Shown: positions 13,991 through 24,034 of the stretch, one piece after another
How positions within the stretch are numbered: the stretch's first letter is position 1
Layout: each line of letters begins with the position of its first letter
Source: Margaritifera margaritifera
Taxonomy: Eukaryota; Mollusca; Bivalvia; Unionida; Margaritiferidae
DNA length: 64,000 nt
NCBI GenBank assembly: GCA_029931535.1
Contig: JAQPZY010001011.1
Location: forward strand, 1 to 64,000
Direction: 5' to 3'
Notes under the pieces: model-generated
The model's database searches: none
What the model saw: only the letters and a program-made list of their open reading frames with translations
Told to the model about the DNA's origin: nothing
Made by a program: the position numbers and the translations under genes

Positions 13991-14584
13991 AATGTGTGCC
14001 ATGTATGTATGGACGTACGAGTTTATATTTATGTGTATTAATTTACACATCCATTTAGGAACATTTTATTCTATTTGTATGCATGCATGTATGTATGGAT
14101 GGATGGAGGCACAGATGAATGGATTTGTATTCGTATGTATCTATGTCTGTCTATCTGTTGGTCTGAATGTGTGCATGCTTGTAAGCATCTGTCTTTTTGT
14201 CTGTCTGAATGTATAAATGTACGTATACATATATGTGTCTATGTACGTACATATGTAGGTAATTATGTGGTCATTTTAATGATTAGTTGAAGTGGGTGAT
14301 AATGGACACATCACCTAATCATGAAAATGACATTATACATGCATACAGGCTGACGGAAGGTCAGAGAGACAGACATATATAGATGCATATGCAACACATA
14401 TATACAGGGATATATGGACAGACAGTGAGACATACATACTTATATACACATGCATAAATAAATCCATTCATCCTCCCATACATACAGATGGGCAGACACA
14501 AATTTACATACAAGGATGCATAAAAAGATAAATAGATACAAGCATACCTACATATATACCTACATACCTGGTTAAAACTCTACT

Positions 14585-14905
14585 AAAAGGATTTGAGAAT
14601 ATTGGCAAACTTATTTTGAATATTTGTACATTTGTGTTGGTTGGTTCGTTGGTTGGTTTAACGGCACTGTTTACACTTTATTGGCTATATTATACCGACG
14701 AAAAAGGAGCTAAGCCTATTTTCCAAGGACATACCAGGCTGGTATGGGCAGGTATCGAACCCGCGATTGATGGATTACCAGTCCGACTCACTATCAGCTC
14801 AGCTACAAAGGCTCCTTTTTCGCCAATGCATTGCGATTATTCACAGACATATTGAGAATATTATAGCATTGCAAATATTCGAAATATGGTTGCGAATATT
14901 CGCAA
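14585..14905. repeat. Second block of the palindromic minisatellite
   Basis: TTTGAGAATATTGGCAAAC, TTGCGATTATTCACAG and TTGCGAATATTCGCAAT units flank the SINE at 14640-14815, suggesting that the SINE inserted into a once larger array. Confidence 0.7.
14640..14815 (-). mobile_element. tRNA-derived SINE
   Basis: The minus strand from about 14813 reads as a tRNA-like head. The A box TAGCTGAGCTGATAG is at 14805-14791 and the B box GGTTCGATACC is at 14761-14751. The body continues into a non-tRNA part ending near the TTGGTTGGTTT run. The would-be acceptor ends do not pair, so this is a SINE and not a tRNA gene. Similar GGTTGGTTTAACGGCAC-type tails are common in mollusc SINEs (recollection, not checked). 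Confidence 0.6.
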
Positions 14906-16224
14906 TAAAATTGACTTCCGTATTCTTTTGGTTGGTGCCTATTTGTGTAAAATATTGTAGTTTTTAATTATTTTGCTCGTAGTTTTGGACAGATTCAGAT
15001 TATTATTATTTTAATTTAAATTATATTAATTTTCTGATAATTCAATTTCTTTATTTATAAATAATCCAATGTATTTATTAATAATCTAATTTATTCATTT
15101 ATTAATGATCCAATTTATTCATGTAATAATAATCTAATTTATTTCTTTATTAATGATCCAATTTTATTATTTATTAATGATCCAATTTATTCATTTATCT
15201 TGTTCATAATGTTATGCATATTTAAATTATATTGATTTATTTATTAATACATAAATCGGCACCCCCCACCTCCATTACAACAAGTTGCTCTTTGCACATG
15301 AAAGAGTTTCAAAGGTCAGAGGTCAATAGGGAAAAAGGTCTACATTTAGCATCGATTTGAGTGATTACACGCTGAAATAAAGCAGAATTTGAGGTATGAT
15401 GTAAATATATTTATGTTGACTGCCAAAGGCCAAATTCTTGCATATTTTTTGCACTTATAATTTTTCTGTCACATTAGAATTTTAACACTTTGACCTCTTA
15501 CCCACTGCAAAGGCAGTAAACTTGTATGTCTTTTTCGATGATGTGTGCAAATTGAATATATTGACACTGCAAAGAACCGTGTCCAAATTTACAGCGATCA
15601 GGTGTTTAGTCGATATATAGTAAAATTTTGCCATATGTGTCCTATCCAGTGTTCATTTCGTTGTCTTACTTACAGCTAATCACAACGAGTACGAGATAAA
15701 GTCCTTTCTCCATCTTTGTATCACACTACCTGAAAAGGTTGGATAAAGATTCTGTTTGTAAAACTAATGATTCATAGAAAAGCGACAACAGAAAAACATT
15801 ATTTTATTTAGACAAACCTGTTATAGAGCAATTTAAGTCCTAAATATTTTATATTTCTTTTATTAGTATTTTATATTGTATGCATTGCATATAGATTTCA
15901 TATAGTTTAATCCATCATAAACAGCTACATAACTGTTTAATGGTTGGAGAGACTTGGACTAGCTGTTAACGTATTGCTGTCAAATATTAAAATGTAAGTA
16001 GTAACAAACAATGATACACCCGACTTGCTTTAATTATCTTCTAAGACATGAAAAAGAAAGCAAAGATAAAAGAAAGAGAAGTATGAGACATCCGAAAGTT
16101 ATTGTAAAATGTACTTATTTCCATAACTCGACATGTTTCAAATATTAACAGAGACATGGCAAGCAAAGTACTGGAAATACTGCAAGGCTTAAGCTATAAT
16201 AAAGTGGCAGGTGATGCTTGATTT

Positions 16225-16305
<81 letters not shown>

Positions 16306-18263
16306 TCCTTGACCTTGGGAATATGTACACAATTTTATTTTTATCTTTAAAATACAAGTTGAGGCGTGAATCGATCATGCTGCTGAAATAGCTTATGAAC
16401 TTAGTTTCAGCTATGCAGACAGATCAAACCTGCCCTGCATTGTTGTGTGATGGACTTATAATAACTAGGAAAGAAACAACAAGATGAAACACTATCGACG
16501 AAAAGATTTTGACCATGTCTGGTTGTTTTAAAACTGCTCAACTCAGCAATCCACTAAGATGCCTTTATGGACCAAGAAGTGCTTGCAAGGTAATGGACGT
16601 CGACTTGTTTTTTTTTTTCTTTCTAGGTTTTTTGTTGTGTCTGTGGTCGGAGAGCGCCACACGAACTTAGTGTAGCTATGTATAATGCTATGCTATGTAG
16701 AACTATCATTTCGGATTAAGGGTAGCATCAGCTGCCTTCGTCAAAAGTGTAATTAATAAATCTATGCAGCTCTTGCTGTACAACTTTTGAGTGTATGATG
16801 TTTCAGAGAGAGTAGGCTTCTCAAAGCCCACGACTAATTACAACCAGTGACATATGTTTATGTTTAAAATAAGTTTGCGTGTATTTATATAATCTGTTAC
16901 TGCTTATCAACCACTATATGGGAATATGGTATCTACTTTCTGAGCGCAATTTTGAGTGAAATGAGCTGGAAGAAAACACATGTTCTACTTGCAACAGTAG
17001 GCGATTCTCAATACAGGTTACATATTTTAGTTAGGTATGAAAAAAGACTATAGTGTAGAAGCGCGCTGTCGCTGCTCCAGGAAAGTACTGTTTTGCCACG
17101 ACACAGAAGTGACAGGCACTACGGTAAATCCGACTCGATAGTAATTACACAACTGTCCATCACGTAAAAAGAAGTCATTAAAGTATTTAAACAATCTTAA
17201 TATCGATTATAGTTTTGTTGTCTCCAATGTATTATTTTTTCGGTATTTAAAAAACTAATAGGAATTTAGTGCAAAAAACCCTTTCAATTAATATTTATTG
17301 GTATTTAAACTTAACAGATACAGGTTCTGTCAGCTGTATTGTCAGTTTCTGTTTGTTATTCAATGAAGGGAAAATGGACCGTTTTTTCATATGACAAAGA
17401 GGAATATCAGCAACATTATAATACTGAGAAGAATAACTATATAACAATTAGCATTTAGTAATTTACTCTCCATGTATATGTGAGTACTGCACTCTGCTAC
17501 AGACAAGATAATTCTCTTGTTCAGTTACACCTCACTCAGGGCAAGCTTTTGTGAAAAAAGCAATAGCTAACGTTTTTACAATCGAATATTTTTCTGAAAG
17601 TAAAGCACGGCTATTTTTGTATGTAGTTTAGCGTGATTACTGATTATTTCTTTCGAGGCGTCTGGAGTACATCTGAAAACCTCTGTCCGCCGGAACGTAT
17701 GTCCGTTTGCCCGTACATTTGTCCATCCATCATGTCTTTGTTTCCTTCGTCATTAGGCGGAATCACACAACACTTTATAAAATACTTTTGATGTGGTACT
17801 CGCAGAAAAGTGTTTTTGGTTATGCACCTAGATGCTCCAAGGGGAGTGGGCGGTGGGTGTAGATATTACATTTACCCCAGACCACCCATGTTGTTTCTCA
17901 AATGAAAAGATATCATGAATGACGCTGACAATTTTGACCCAGCATCCTAAATATACATGAAAGGATTATGATTTGCGATGACAGTCGAAGTAGATCTATC
18001 TTTTTTAAATCAGCCAAAGATTTGTAAGTACTGGAAAACTAAATAAAATAAGTCTTAAACATTTAACATAAAGTTTCAAAAAGTATTAACCTGGCACAAT
18101 TACAATCTAGTTGAGAATTATTTAATCCCTTCACACCTTATACCTTTCAAACAATACATTGCTCCGTCTGTGTAAACTTTTGTAATTTTGAAACCTATAG
18201 TCATTAACACCGAATCCAATGTTTAATCTATGCTAATTTTATAAGACAGAGATGCCTAATACT
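14906..18263. other. Host DNA, no supported gene
   Basis: AT-rich, including a TTTATTAATGATCCAA-type repetitive tract at about 15000-15250 and a long (AT)n at 16231-16301. No coding exon is supported. Confidence 0.5.
16231..16301. repeat. (AT)n microsatellite
   Basis: About 70 bp of pure alternating AT. Confidence 0.95.
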
Positions 18264-18400
18264 AGTAAGGGGTGGGTAAATAGGGCAGGGGGTGGCACTA
18301 CGGTGCAGTGGGTGGCACTACGGGGCAGACTCTGTGGCAGTGGGGGCACTCTGTGGCAGTGGGGAAAGAAGTATTGGGAGAGGGACACACACACACACAC
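18264..18400. repeat. Probable left terminus of the outer Polinton
   Basis: AGTAAGGGGTGGG at 18264 resembles the AGTAGTAGGGGGTGGCG start of the inner element and is followed by repeated GGGTGGCACTACGG and GGGGCACTCTGTGGCAGT units. The opposite TIR is missing, so the boundary and its target duplication (candidate AATACT at 18258-18263) cannot be confirmed. Confidence 0.55.
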
Positions 18401-19066
18401 ATATGGCAATAATAATGAAAATTAATCTTTTCTTGAAAAATGGGAGGCCCTGAAAAGGGCCGTTGGAGAGGATTACTTTTTCCTCCAACATTGAGTGAGG
18501 AAGCCTAGGAAGGTGTGGGTCTTTTTTTTTCTTCTGGAGTGGTGGTGAAGAATTAGGCAGCCAGTCAGGATGTCCCATACATCTGAACTTATCCTGGATT
18601 TTCATCCAGTTTAAATTCAGACGTTGGAATTCCTTTTCTTTCTGAGCCTGCTCCTTCTTACTTCTTTCTAGAGCCCACAAGATCTTAATGTGGGCCACTT
18701 CCTTTTCCAAAACATTTTTTAACAATACCTTTACCATGTGAAGGTTCACCTGTTCTCGCCTGACGTTACTGGGGGGTGGATAGATCCACCAATCTTCTTG
18801 CACTTGGTGAAGAAAGTACTCCACCCCATCCAGTAAGTCAAGGCTCGTCTTGATGAACCCCACACGACAAGGGGTTGAGGAAGTTTTTTTGATTTCCTCC
18901 ACCAAAACATCGTTCACCAACCTCCTCGCTGAAGTCAGAGCCGCTAGTTGGCTGGTGACGTATGGCTTGGTGGCAGGATATCTCCACCAACACTCCATTC
19001 TTTCCATCAAGGACTCTCGCCCACCATCACATCCCAAGATTCCTGCAATAGTTCAATGGTATTCAT
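18318..19066 (-). pseudogene. Terminal gene A, outer copy (frameshifted)
   Basis: Homolog of the inner gene at 25473-26017. The likely start is ATG at 19066, giving MNTIELLQESWDVMVG (compare MIDIIDNLQEAWDWMVE in the inner copy). A frameshift near 19030 then moves it into the frame that stays open to 18318. Shared blocks are TPCRVG, EKEVAHIKILW, FQRLNLNWMKIQDKFR and HPDWLP. The C-terminal Lys tract also changes frame relative to the inner copy, so the present frame runs through the stem-loop at 18446-18461. No known domain; a soluble helical protein of about 190 residues. Function unknown. Confidence 0.65.
18446..18461 (-). terminator. Histone-type 3' stem-loop after gene A (outer)
   Basis: Minus strand: CCAAC, GGCCCTTTTCAGGGCC, TCCCA, then CAAGAAAAGATTAAT. 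Stem and loop match the metazoan histone consensus; the following ACCCA has one change. The dinucleotide-rich ACACAC tract and a CCAATATTG-like TATTATTGCC lie behind it. Confidence 0.8.
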
Positions 19067-19104
19067 TCTTCTTGTTAAAGTGTGAATGGCGCGACTGCGG
19101 AAGG

Positions 19105-19149
19105 CGCCGCTTTATATGCTGGAAGCACGGACGTGAAGGAAAACATCCC
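19105..19149 (-). promoter_or_regulatory. Shared terminal-gene promoter, gene A outer
   Basis: Minus strand GGATGTTTTCC-TTCACGTCCGTGCTTCCAGCATATAAAGCGG. The TATAAA box lies about 45 nt upstream of the ATG at 19066. Equivalent modules precede genes A, B, C and D in both young elements. Confidence 0.7.
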
Positions 19150-19159
19150 TTTTTCCAAA

Positions 19160-19450
19160 GATAAAATTTTATCAAACACAAACAAACACACACCACACCA
19201 TCCTCTTTTTATTTTTTATTTTTTAATCAAAACACAAACAAACACACACCACAAACATACCATTTTTTATTTTTTATTTTTTTTATCAAACACAAACAAA
19301 CACACCGCACAATCCTTTTTTAATATTTTTTAATCAAAACACACACCACACAATCCTTTTTTACTTTTTAAATCAAACACACACCTTTTTTTTTTTTTTT
19401 TTCTTTAATTTTTTATCATACACACTCTATACAAACACACTCTACAAACA
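19160..19450. repeat. A/C/T-rich tandem repeats (first block)
   Basis: Repeated AAACACAAACAAACACACACC and TTTTTATTTTTT strings without coding potential, between gene A and gene B. A larger block of the same material is at 20090-20720. Confidence 0.8.
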
Positions 19451-19569
19451 CATACAAGGGAATGGGAATTTTGTTTGTTTGTTTTGTAGTGGGAAAGACA
19501 AACACACAAACATACACAAAAACTATTTAGGCAATAATATGAAAATTAATCTTTTCTTGATTAATGGGT

Positions 19570-19585
19570 GGCCCTGAAAAGGGCC
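19570..19585 (-). terminator. Histone-type 3' stem-loop after gene B (outer)
   Basis: Minus strand: CCAAAC, GGCCCTTTTCAGGGCC, ACCCATTAAT, CAAGAAAAGATTAAT. Twenty nt after the stop codon of gene B. A perfect match to the histone consensus stem and loop. Confidence 0.85.
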
Positions 19586-19604
19586 GTTTGGTTTTAAAGT
19601 GTAT

Positions 19605-19871
19605 CTAGAGGTGCGGGCACCTCCCTGGCTTGGCCCGACAAGCAGGACAGCTCCCTCTCCATGTTGCTGCACTCATGCAGCTCTTGGAGCTGTTATTTAG
19701 GATAAACGGAGGATGGGTTGCTTCAGACTCCCGATCCTCCATCATCAGGTGGGGTCTGATGGGGATCTTCTTCTCCCTCTCCTCCTCCTCCCTCTTCTCC
19801 AGGTCGTGTAGGAGATACCAGGCCACCTCTAAATACACTCTAATCTGTCTGATAATTTCTATCTTATTCAT
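19605..19871 (-). CDS. Terminal gene B, outer copy (88 aa, Cys-containing)
   Basis: Intact frame starting MNKIEIIRQIRVYLEVAWYL, then an acidic coiled stretch (EKREEEEREKK), IPIRPH-MMEDRE, and a C-terminal WRGSCPACRAKPGRC with CxxC and a third Cys, a possible zinc site. About 70% identical by eye to 45676-45945 of the inner element. It has its own promoter module (19909-19953) and histone-type 3' end (19570-19585), i.e. a self-contained short unit with short leader and no intron. Function unknown; position at the element end suggests an early or accessory role (inference from adenovirus-like layouts). Confidence 0.7.
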   Translation of the reverse strand: MNKIEIIRQIRVYLEVAWYLLHDLEKREEEEREKKIPIRPHLMMEDRESEATHPPFILNNSSKSCMSAATWRGSCPACRAKPGRCPHL

Positions 19872-19908
19872 TTTGACAAGTGAGCGGGGTAGCTCAACTG
19901 TGAAGGCG

Positions 19909-19953
19909 TTGTTTTAATATACTAGAAGCGCGGACGTGAAGGAAAACATCCCT
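19909..19953 (-). promoter_or_regulatory. Shared terminal-gene promoter, gene B outer
   Basis: Minus strand GGATGTTTTCC-TTCACGTCCGCGCTTCTAGTATATTAAAAC, about 40 nt upstream of the ATG at 19871. TATATTAAAA replaces the TATAAAGCGG of the other copies. Confidence 0.65.
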
Positions 19954-20089
19954 TACACCTAAAAAAAACATTACCCACTCTACCCGCGTCTGACGTCATT
20001 CTAGGCTTCGCGGATTCTGCACTCCATCACCCCTACCCAAAAACACATACCCAGTACGCGGACCTAAAAGAAAATACTTTTCCAAATTT

Positions 20090-20720
20090 TTTTATAAAAC
20101 ACAAACAAACACACACCACAAACATACCATTTTTTATTTTTTATTTTTTTATCAAACACAAACAAACACACCACACAATCCTTTTTTAATATTTTTTAAT
20201 CAAAACACACACCACACCATCCTTTTTTACTTTTTAAATCAAACACACACTTTTTTTTGTTCTTTTCTTTAATTTTTTATCATACACACTCTATACAAAC
20301 ACACTCCTTTTTGACATTTTTTAATCAAAACACACACCACACCATCCTTTTTTACTTTTTAAATCAAACACACACCTTTTTTTGTTTTTTTTTCTTTAAT
20401 TTTGTATCATATACACTCTATTCAAGTACACTCATTTTTGATATTTTTAATCAAAACACACACCACACCATCCTTTTTTTACTTTTTAAATCAAACACAC
20501 ACCTTTTTTTGTTTTTTTCTTTAATTTTGTATCATACACACTCTATACAAACACACTCCTTTTTGATATTTTTTAATTAAAACACACACCACACAATCCT
20601 TTTGTATTTTTTAAATTTTTTTACTTTTTAAATCAAACACACACCTTTTTTTAGTTTTTTCTTTAATTTTTTATCATACACACTCTATACAAACACACTC
20701 TACAAACACATACAAGGGAA
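20090..20720. repeat. A/C/T-rich tandem repeats (second block)
   Basis: Four to five units of about 115 bp built from CACACCACACCATCCTTTTTT, ACTTTTTAAATCAAACACACACC and CATACACACTCTATAC. No coding content. Confidence 0.85.
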
Positions 20721-20833
20721 TGGGAATTTTGTTTGTTTTTTTTTTGTAGTGGGAAAGACAAACACACAAACATACACAAACACACATATATATGGCAATC
20801 ATATGAAAATAATTCTTTTCTTGATTAATGGGT

Positions 20834-20849
20834 GGCCCTGAAAAGGGCC
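20834..20849 (-). terminator. Histone-type 3' stem-loop after gene C (outer)
   Basis: Minus strand: CCAAC, GGCCCTTTTCAGGGCC, ACCCATTAAT, CAAGAAAAGAATTATTTTCATATGATTGCC. Perfect stem and loop, 15 nt after the stop of gene C. Confidence 0.85.
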
Positions 20850-20864
20850 GTTGGGGTTAAGAAG

Positions 20865-21287
20865 TTATGTTGGGGTTTTTAAACTTCTAGTAGCAGTAGC
20901 GGCAGCCGCAGCAGGGCGGCCACGTTTGGCCACAGGTCTCGTGGCTGCTGTTGGACAAGCTCTCTTTCTGGTAAAAGAGAAGGCAAACTCCTCGCAGTCT
21001 ATCTTACAGCTGACTTCTCCGTCTGGTACTTTCATCGACTGCGAGAGTTGGAGCTGCTGTTGTTGTTGTTGTTGTTGTTGTTGTTGTCTTTGCTGCTGCA
21101 GTCTTTGTCTCTCCTCCCATTCCGTTCTGTCCCTGATAATTTCTTCCCTCAGGACTTCTTCCACTAGATCATGAGCCATTTGTAGGAAGATCATCGTCTT
21201 TCTCTCAGGGTTGTTCTGAAGCAAATGATGCTTCACCCTCTGCATGTTCACCATGGCTTCGTTCAGTTTGCTAATTTTAGCGGTCAT
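20865..21287 (-). CDS. Terminal gene C, outer copy (Gln-rich coiled coil)
   Basis: Start chosen at ATG 21287 (MTAKISKLNEAMV) because the inner homolog begins MAATKITKLNEAMV. The N-terminal half is helical and conserved (MxRVKxHLxxxNPERKTM, QMAHDLVEEVLREEI). The middle is a CAG/CAA-encoded glutamine tract; the C-terminal part (CKIDCEEFAFSFTRKR, AKRGRPA) is basic with an AT-hook-like RGRPAAAA. This suggests a nuclear DNA- or chromatin-binding protein (inference). The upstream promoter has been displaced: conserved leader sequence ends near 21330, where unrelated repetitive DNA begins. Confidence 0.7.
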   Translation of the reverse strand: MTAKISKLNEAMVNMQRVKHHLLQNNPERKTMIFLQMAHDLVEEVLREEIIRDRTEWEERQRLQQQRQQQQQQQQQQQLQLSQSMKVPDGEVSCKIDCEEFAFSFTRKRACPTAATRPVAKRGRPAAAAATATRSLKTPT

Positions 21288-21329
21288 GTTGTTGAGATCT
21301 TGACGAGTCAACAAGAGTGACTACACTGA

Positions 21330-22195
21330 TGATGATAATTAGATTTTAGTCGTGTTCGCCCATTCGGGCATTACGACTTTTAACCCCCTAAGCGTGCGAA
21401 GCACGCATAGGGGGATTTCTTGGTCAGGTGTGTTGACATGCAACCACCTGACTCATTCTTAAGTACACCCCTCCAGCGCAGCATGGTTCCCCACAATTAA
21501 GGGGGTTAAATTGAATGCGCGCTATTGGAGAGGTAGTACCATTTACACATCCCAAAGGAATGTGTAAATTTTTTATTTGGTCAGGTGTGTTGACAGTTCG
21601 CAACACACCTGACACTGTACGGAGTACATCTCTCCAGCGGAGCATGGTTCCCCACAATTAAGGGGGTTAAGTGAATGCGCGCTATTGGAGAGTATGTACA
21701 TTTATACCTGTACATAGGACTAGAACCACAATGTTTACATGTATAGGTGCGCGTTATAGCGCACATGTTGATTTAATTGCTTCAAGTTAGTCAGTCAGGA
21801 GTGGAAAAGGCCGCACGGACCAAGCAAGCGAAAGCGCGAAGCGTGACGGAAGCAGAAACGCCAAGAACGTACATACATGATCAAATTCTGCCCAGTTATA
21901 CTAAGTCGGGCTGTCCCTAATACCAATAAAGTGTAAGCCACTTGTTCAATTATGACAATTCATCGAGTTTCAAGATTTTGTTTAATTAATTCCTAATAAT
22001 TTTGAATTTTGCGTACATAGTGTACATATGTTGTCCAAAAATAATATCAATAAACGAGTACAAGTTACTCATATCATTTTTGTATCACGCACAGATAATT
22101 ACTTAGAGAATGTGTTTTAGACGGTGGCTCAAAATTGATCAAATTTGAATTTTAAAAGAGTATAATCGAAAGGGGTTTTCGAAAAAAGCCAAATT
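21330..22195. mobile_element. Unclassified insertion separating gene C from its promoter
   Basis: Non-Polinton DNA between the leader of gene C and gene D. It holds a hairpin CCCCCTAAGCGTGCGAAGCACGC-ATAGGGG near 21382, an AGTCGTGTTCGCCCATTCGGGC hairpin before it, and two direct repeats of about 155 bp (21424-21578 and 21579-21735) containing GGTCAGGTGTGTTGACA and CCCCACAATTAAGGGGGTTAA. No coding region. It looks like a non-autonomous DNA transposon or Helitron-type element, but ends and target duplication were not resolved. Confidence 0.45.
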
Positions 22196-22224
22196 GAAAA
22201 CCCCATTGATTCAGGCAATGAGAT

Positions 22225-22260
22225 AGCCCTTAGAAGGACTGTTTAGCCCTTAGAAGGACT
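22225..22260 (-). terminator. Duplicated histone-like stem-loop after gene D (outer)
   Basis: Minus strand AGTCCTTCTAAGGGCT occurs twice, 4 nt apart. It has a 6-bp stem (one G-T pair) and loop TCTA, as in the inner stem-loops at 27513 and 45167, but the ACCCA flank is lost. Probably a decayed, tandemly duplicated signal. Confidence 0.5.
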
Positions 22261-22321
22261 ATTATTCAGCAGGTGGTCCCCGGTAGAGAAGCTCTGTCTG
22301 TCTACCATGTTGGCTCTCTCC

Positions 22322-22564
22322 TTAACGCAGCGCCTCCTTGGTAGCTCGCTTTGTTGCTGCTCCATGTGGTCGGCTGTTGGCGGGGGGATAGGTCGGCATA
22401 CCAAACTCCATTGGCCAGCACAGCAGCTTGGCCCCATACTTCCATACCAAGAGCGAGTCGTTGTAGTTGTAGTTGGGTGTCCATAGCTGCTGCAAGGCTG
22501 CCAAGACTGCCTCCTTCCCTCCTCGTCCACTGCGTCTCCCTCTACCGGTTAGCACGTCTGCCAC
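22322..22564 (-). CDS. Terminal gene D, outer only (80 aa, Arg/Gly-rich start)
   Basis: MADVLTGRGRRSGRGGKEAV begins an 80-residue frame ending KRATKEALR. An overlapping frame (22243-22530) is also open, so frame choice is provisional. The unit has the shared promoter at 22641-22685 and stem-loops at 22225-22260, the same architecture as genes A-C, which is the main reason to call it a gene. No homolog is seen in the inner element and no domain is recognised. The GRGRRSGRGG start suggests nucleic-acid binding (inference). Confidence 0.45.
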   Translation of the reverse strand: MADVLTGRGRRSGRGGKEAVLAALQQLWTPNYNYNDSLLVWKYGAKLLCWPMEFGMPTYPPANSRPHGAATKRATKEALR

Positions 22565-22640
22565 ACGTCTACACTCTCCACCTGCTGCTGCCTGAATCTG
22601 GAATGGAATGGAATGCTGGAATGACTACACTGACTAACGC

Positions 22641-22685
22641 ACCGCTTTATATGCTGGAAGCGCGGACGTGATGGAAAACATGGGG
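22641..22685 (-). promoter_or_regulatory. Shared terminal-gene promoter, gene D outer
   Basis: Minus strand CATGTTTTCCATCACGTCCGCGCTTCCAGCATATAAAGCGG then TTAGTCAGTGTAGTCATT. The CAGTGTAGTCATT initiator-like block is shared with gene C of both elements. Confidence 0.7.
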
Positions 22686-22882
22686 TTCAGATCGATAGTG
22701 AGAAATGGACAGAGTTGGTGACTTCAGATTGATAGAAAGAAGAGATAGAGTCTATCCATTGTTCATTTTTCATTTTTTCAAATTCAATAAACCACACAAC
22801 ACCATTTTTTCAAAATCAACAATTTTAATGAACAACAAGAAGCTTCTCTAAACATAAAAATGCAAACTAACAATGAACAAGA

Positions 22883-23449
22883 TTAAACAGGAACGTATTT
22901 ACAGGGTTGACAACGTTGGGAAGGCAAACTGAACTTCCACTGTTCTACATCATTCTGATGCACACTACGTTTCTGAGCTAAAGACAAGAGATAACCATAA
23001 TGTTCACAAAACCAACGTTCTACTTTAGCATCGTTTCGAGCATACTCTCTATCAAAACAAGTCACTAAATGTTCTAAGGAATATCCGAGACTGCGTTGAT
23101 GAAGAAAATGTACACAATACTGTCCACACACCATAGAATCCGATCCTTGTAATCGGGCATTATTGAATCGAGTAGAGATGGCATTTCTTCTCGTAAAGTC
23201 GATGATGTCGTCTTCCAAAGGAGGTAATCCATAAGAATCAAAATATTCCACACCACCACTGTGATTGTTGGGAAAGTACACGGCTACCCAATGGGTTCCT
23301 GGTCGATGACTGTCGTCGGTATTGATGACATAGGCATGAACGTCTTTAGGTTTGCGATGGGGTAGTTCATCTTTAGCACACACCACAGGATTCCAAGAAG
23401 AAGTGTAGGAACTGCGAGTCAACAGGTAATGAAGTTTCCTGGTATCCAT
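22883..23449 (-). CDS. Adenain-like cysteine protease, outer copy (188 aa, intact)
   Basis: Start at ATG 23449, aligning with the inner start MDTRELHYLL. The frame is open to the end (CQPCKYVPV). Catalytic pattern of the adenovirus protease/Ulp1-like family: His in GTHWVAVYF, Asp in EYFDSYG, Gln and Cys in LQGSDSMVCG. The expected role is cleavage of capsid and core precursors during virion maturation. It follows the HPSQ protein gene (stop at 23458) with almost no gap. The 3' flank has only a degenerate poly(A) signal, unlike the inner copy. Confidence 0.85.
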   Translation of the reverse strand: MDTRKLHYLLTRSSYTSSWNPVVCAKDELPHRKPKDVHAYVINTDDSHRPGTHWVAVYFPNNHSGGVEYFDSYGLPPLEDDIIDFTRRNAISTRFNNARLQGSDSMVCGQYCVHFLHQRSLGYSLEHLVTCFDREYARNDAKVERWFCEHYGYLLSLAQKRSVHQNDVEQWKFSLPSQRCQPCKYVPV

Positions 23450-23457
23450 TTTTTTCT

Positions 23458-24021
23458 TCACAGGAAATAATAAGTCATCAATTCACACCTGACTGTAAAC
23501 TTGAATTGATCTGTCAAGTAATTCCACGAATACTCACGGCGGATAGTCTCTGTACTCTGTTGCAAGAGAGCTTTGATTCGTTTAATCTCCAGAGGATTGA
23601 GTGGAGGTGAAGAAGAATCCTGCAAGTCTTTATACCATTGTCTCAACACCTTTTCTTTCGAGATCTGAGACCAGGCCTCCTCCAAATATTCGTCCAATTT
23701 TTCTTCGGCCGTCATCATCATACATTTGTCGTGTTGTTTCTGACTGGGATGATCGATTTGACATCCATGACAATGTTCTCGGGTCAGGGTGTTAATTCTT
23801 TCAATCAATTCCTTAGCATAACAGGAGACTAAATGTTTTTCTTGTTCAGGCCATCGAGAAATAAATCCAGCAAACTTAGGAACAGTATTTTTCTCTTCTT
23901 CTTCTTTTAGGGGTTCTGAATGAAAAACATCGTCATCATCAGTGGTAGTTTGTGACTGCTGCTGTGCTTCACAACATCCCTCATCTTCTTCTATCTCCAT
24001 AGGTTCTTCTTCGTGTTGCAT
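23458..24021 (-). CDS. HPSQ zinc-motif protein, outer copy (187 aa, intact)
   Basis: Acidic N-terminus (MEIEEDEGCC), then RWPEQEKHLVSCYAKEL and a Cys/His motif CHGCQIDHPSQKQHDKC (C-x2-C-x4-HPSQ-x2-H-x2-C), followed by LDEYLEEAWSQI and a conserved C-terminus EYSWNYLTDQFKFTVRCEL. The same motif is present in the inner and old copies. It always lies between capsid protein and protease, which argues for a structural or assembly role. Function not known. This copy is open throughout; the inner copy has a stop where this one has CAG. Confidence 0.75.
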   Translation of the reverse strand: MQHEEEPMEIEEDEGCCEAQQQSQTTTDDDDVFHSEPLKEEEEKNTVPKFAGFISRWPEQEKHLVSCYAKELIERINTLTREHCHGCQIDHPSQKQHDKCMMMTAEEKLDEYLEEAWSQISKEKVLRQWYKDLQDSSSPPLNPLEIKRIKALLQQSTETIRREYSWNYLTDQFKFTVRCELMTYYFL

Positions 24022-24034
24022 CTTTTATTTTCTT

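Noticed and set aside
14742..14813. tRNA gene on the minus strand
   Set aside because: A and B boxes are good, but the acceptor arm does not pair and the sequence runs on as a SINE body.
19100..19160. tRNA-like fold in the gene A promoter (plus strand TGGCGCGACTGCGGAAGGC)
   Set aside because: No B box, and the same bases serve as TATA promoter and leader in several copies; a chance resemblance.
20851..21174. Plus-strand frame with poly-Cys run
   Set aside because: Antisense shadow of the Gln tract of gene C.
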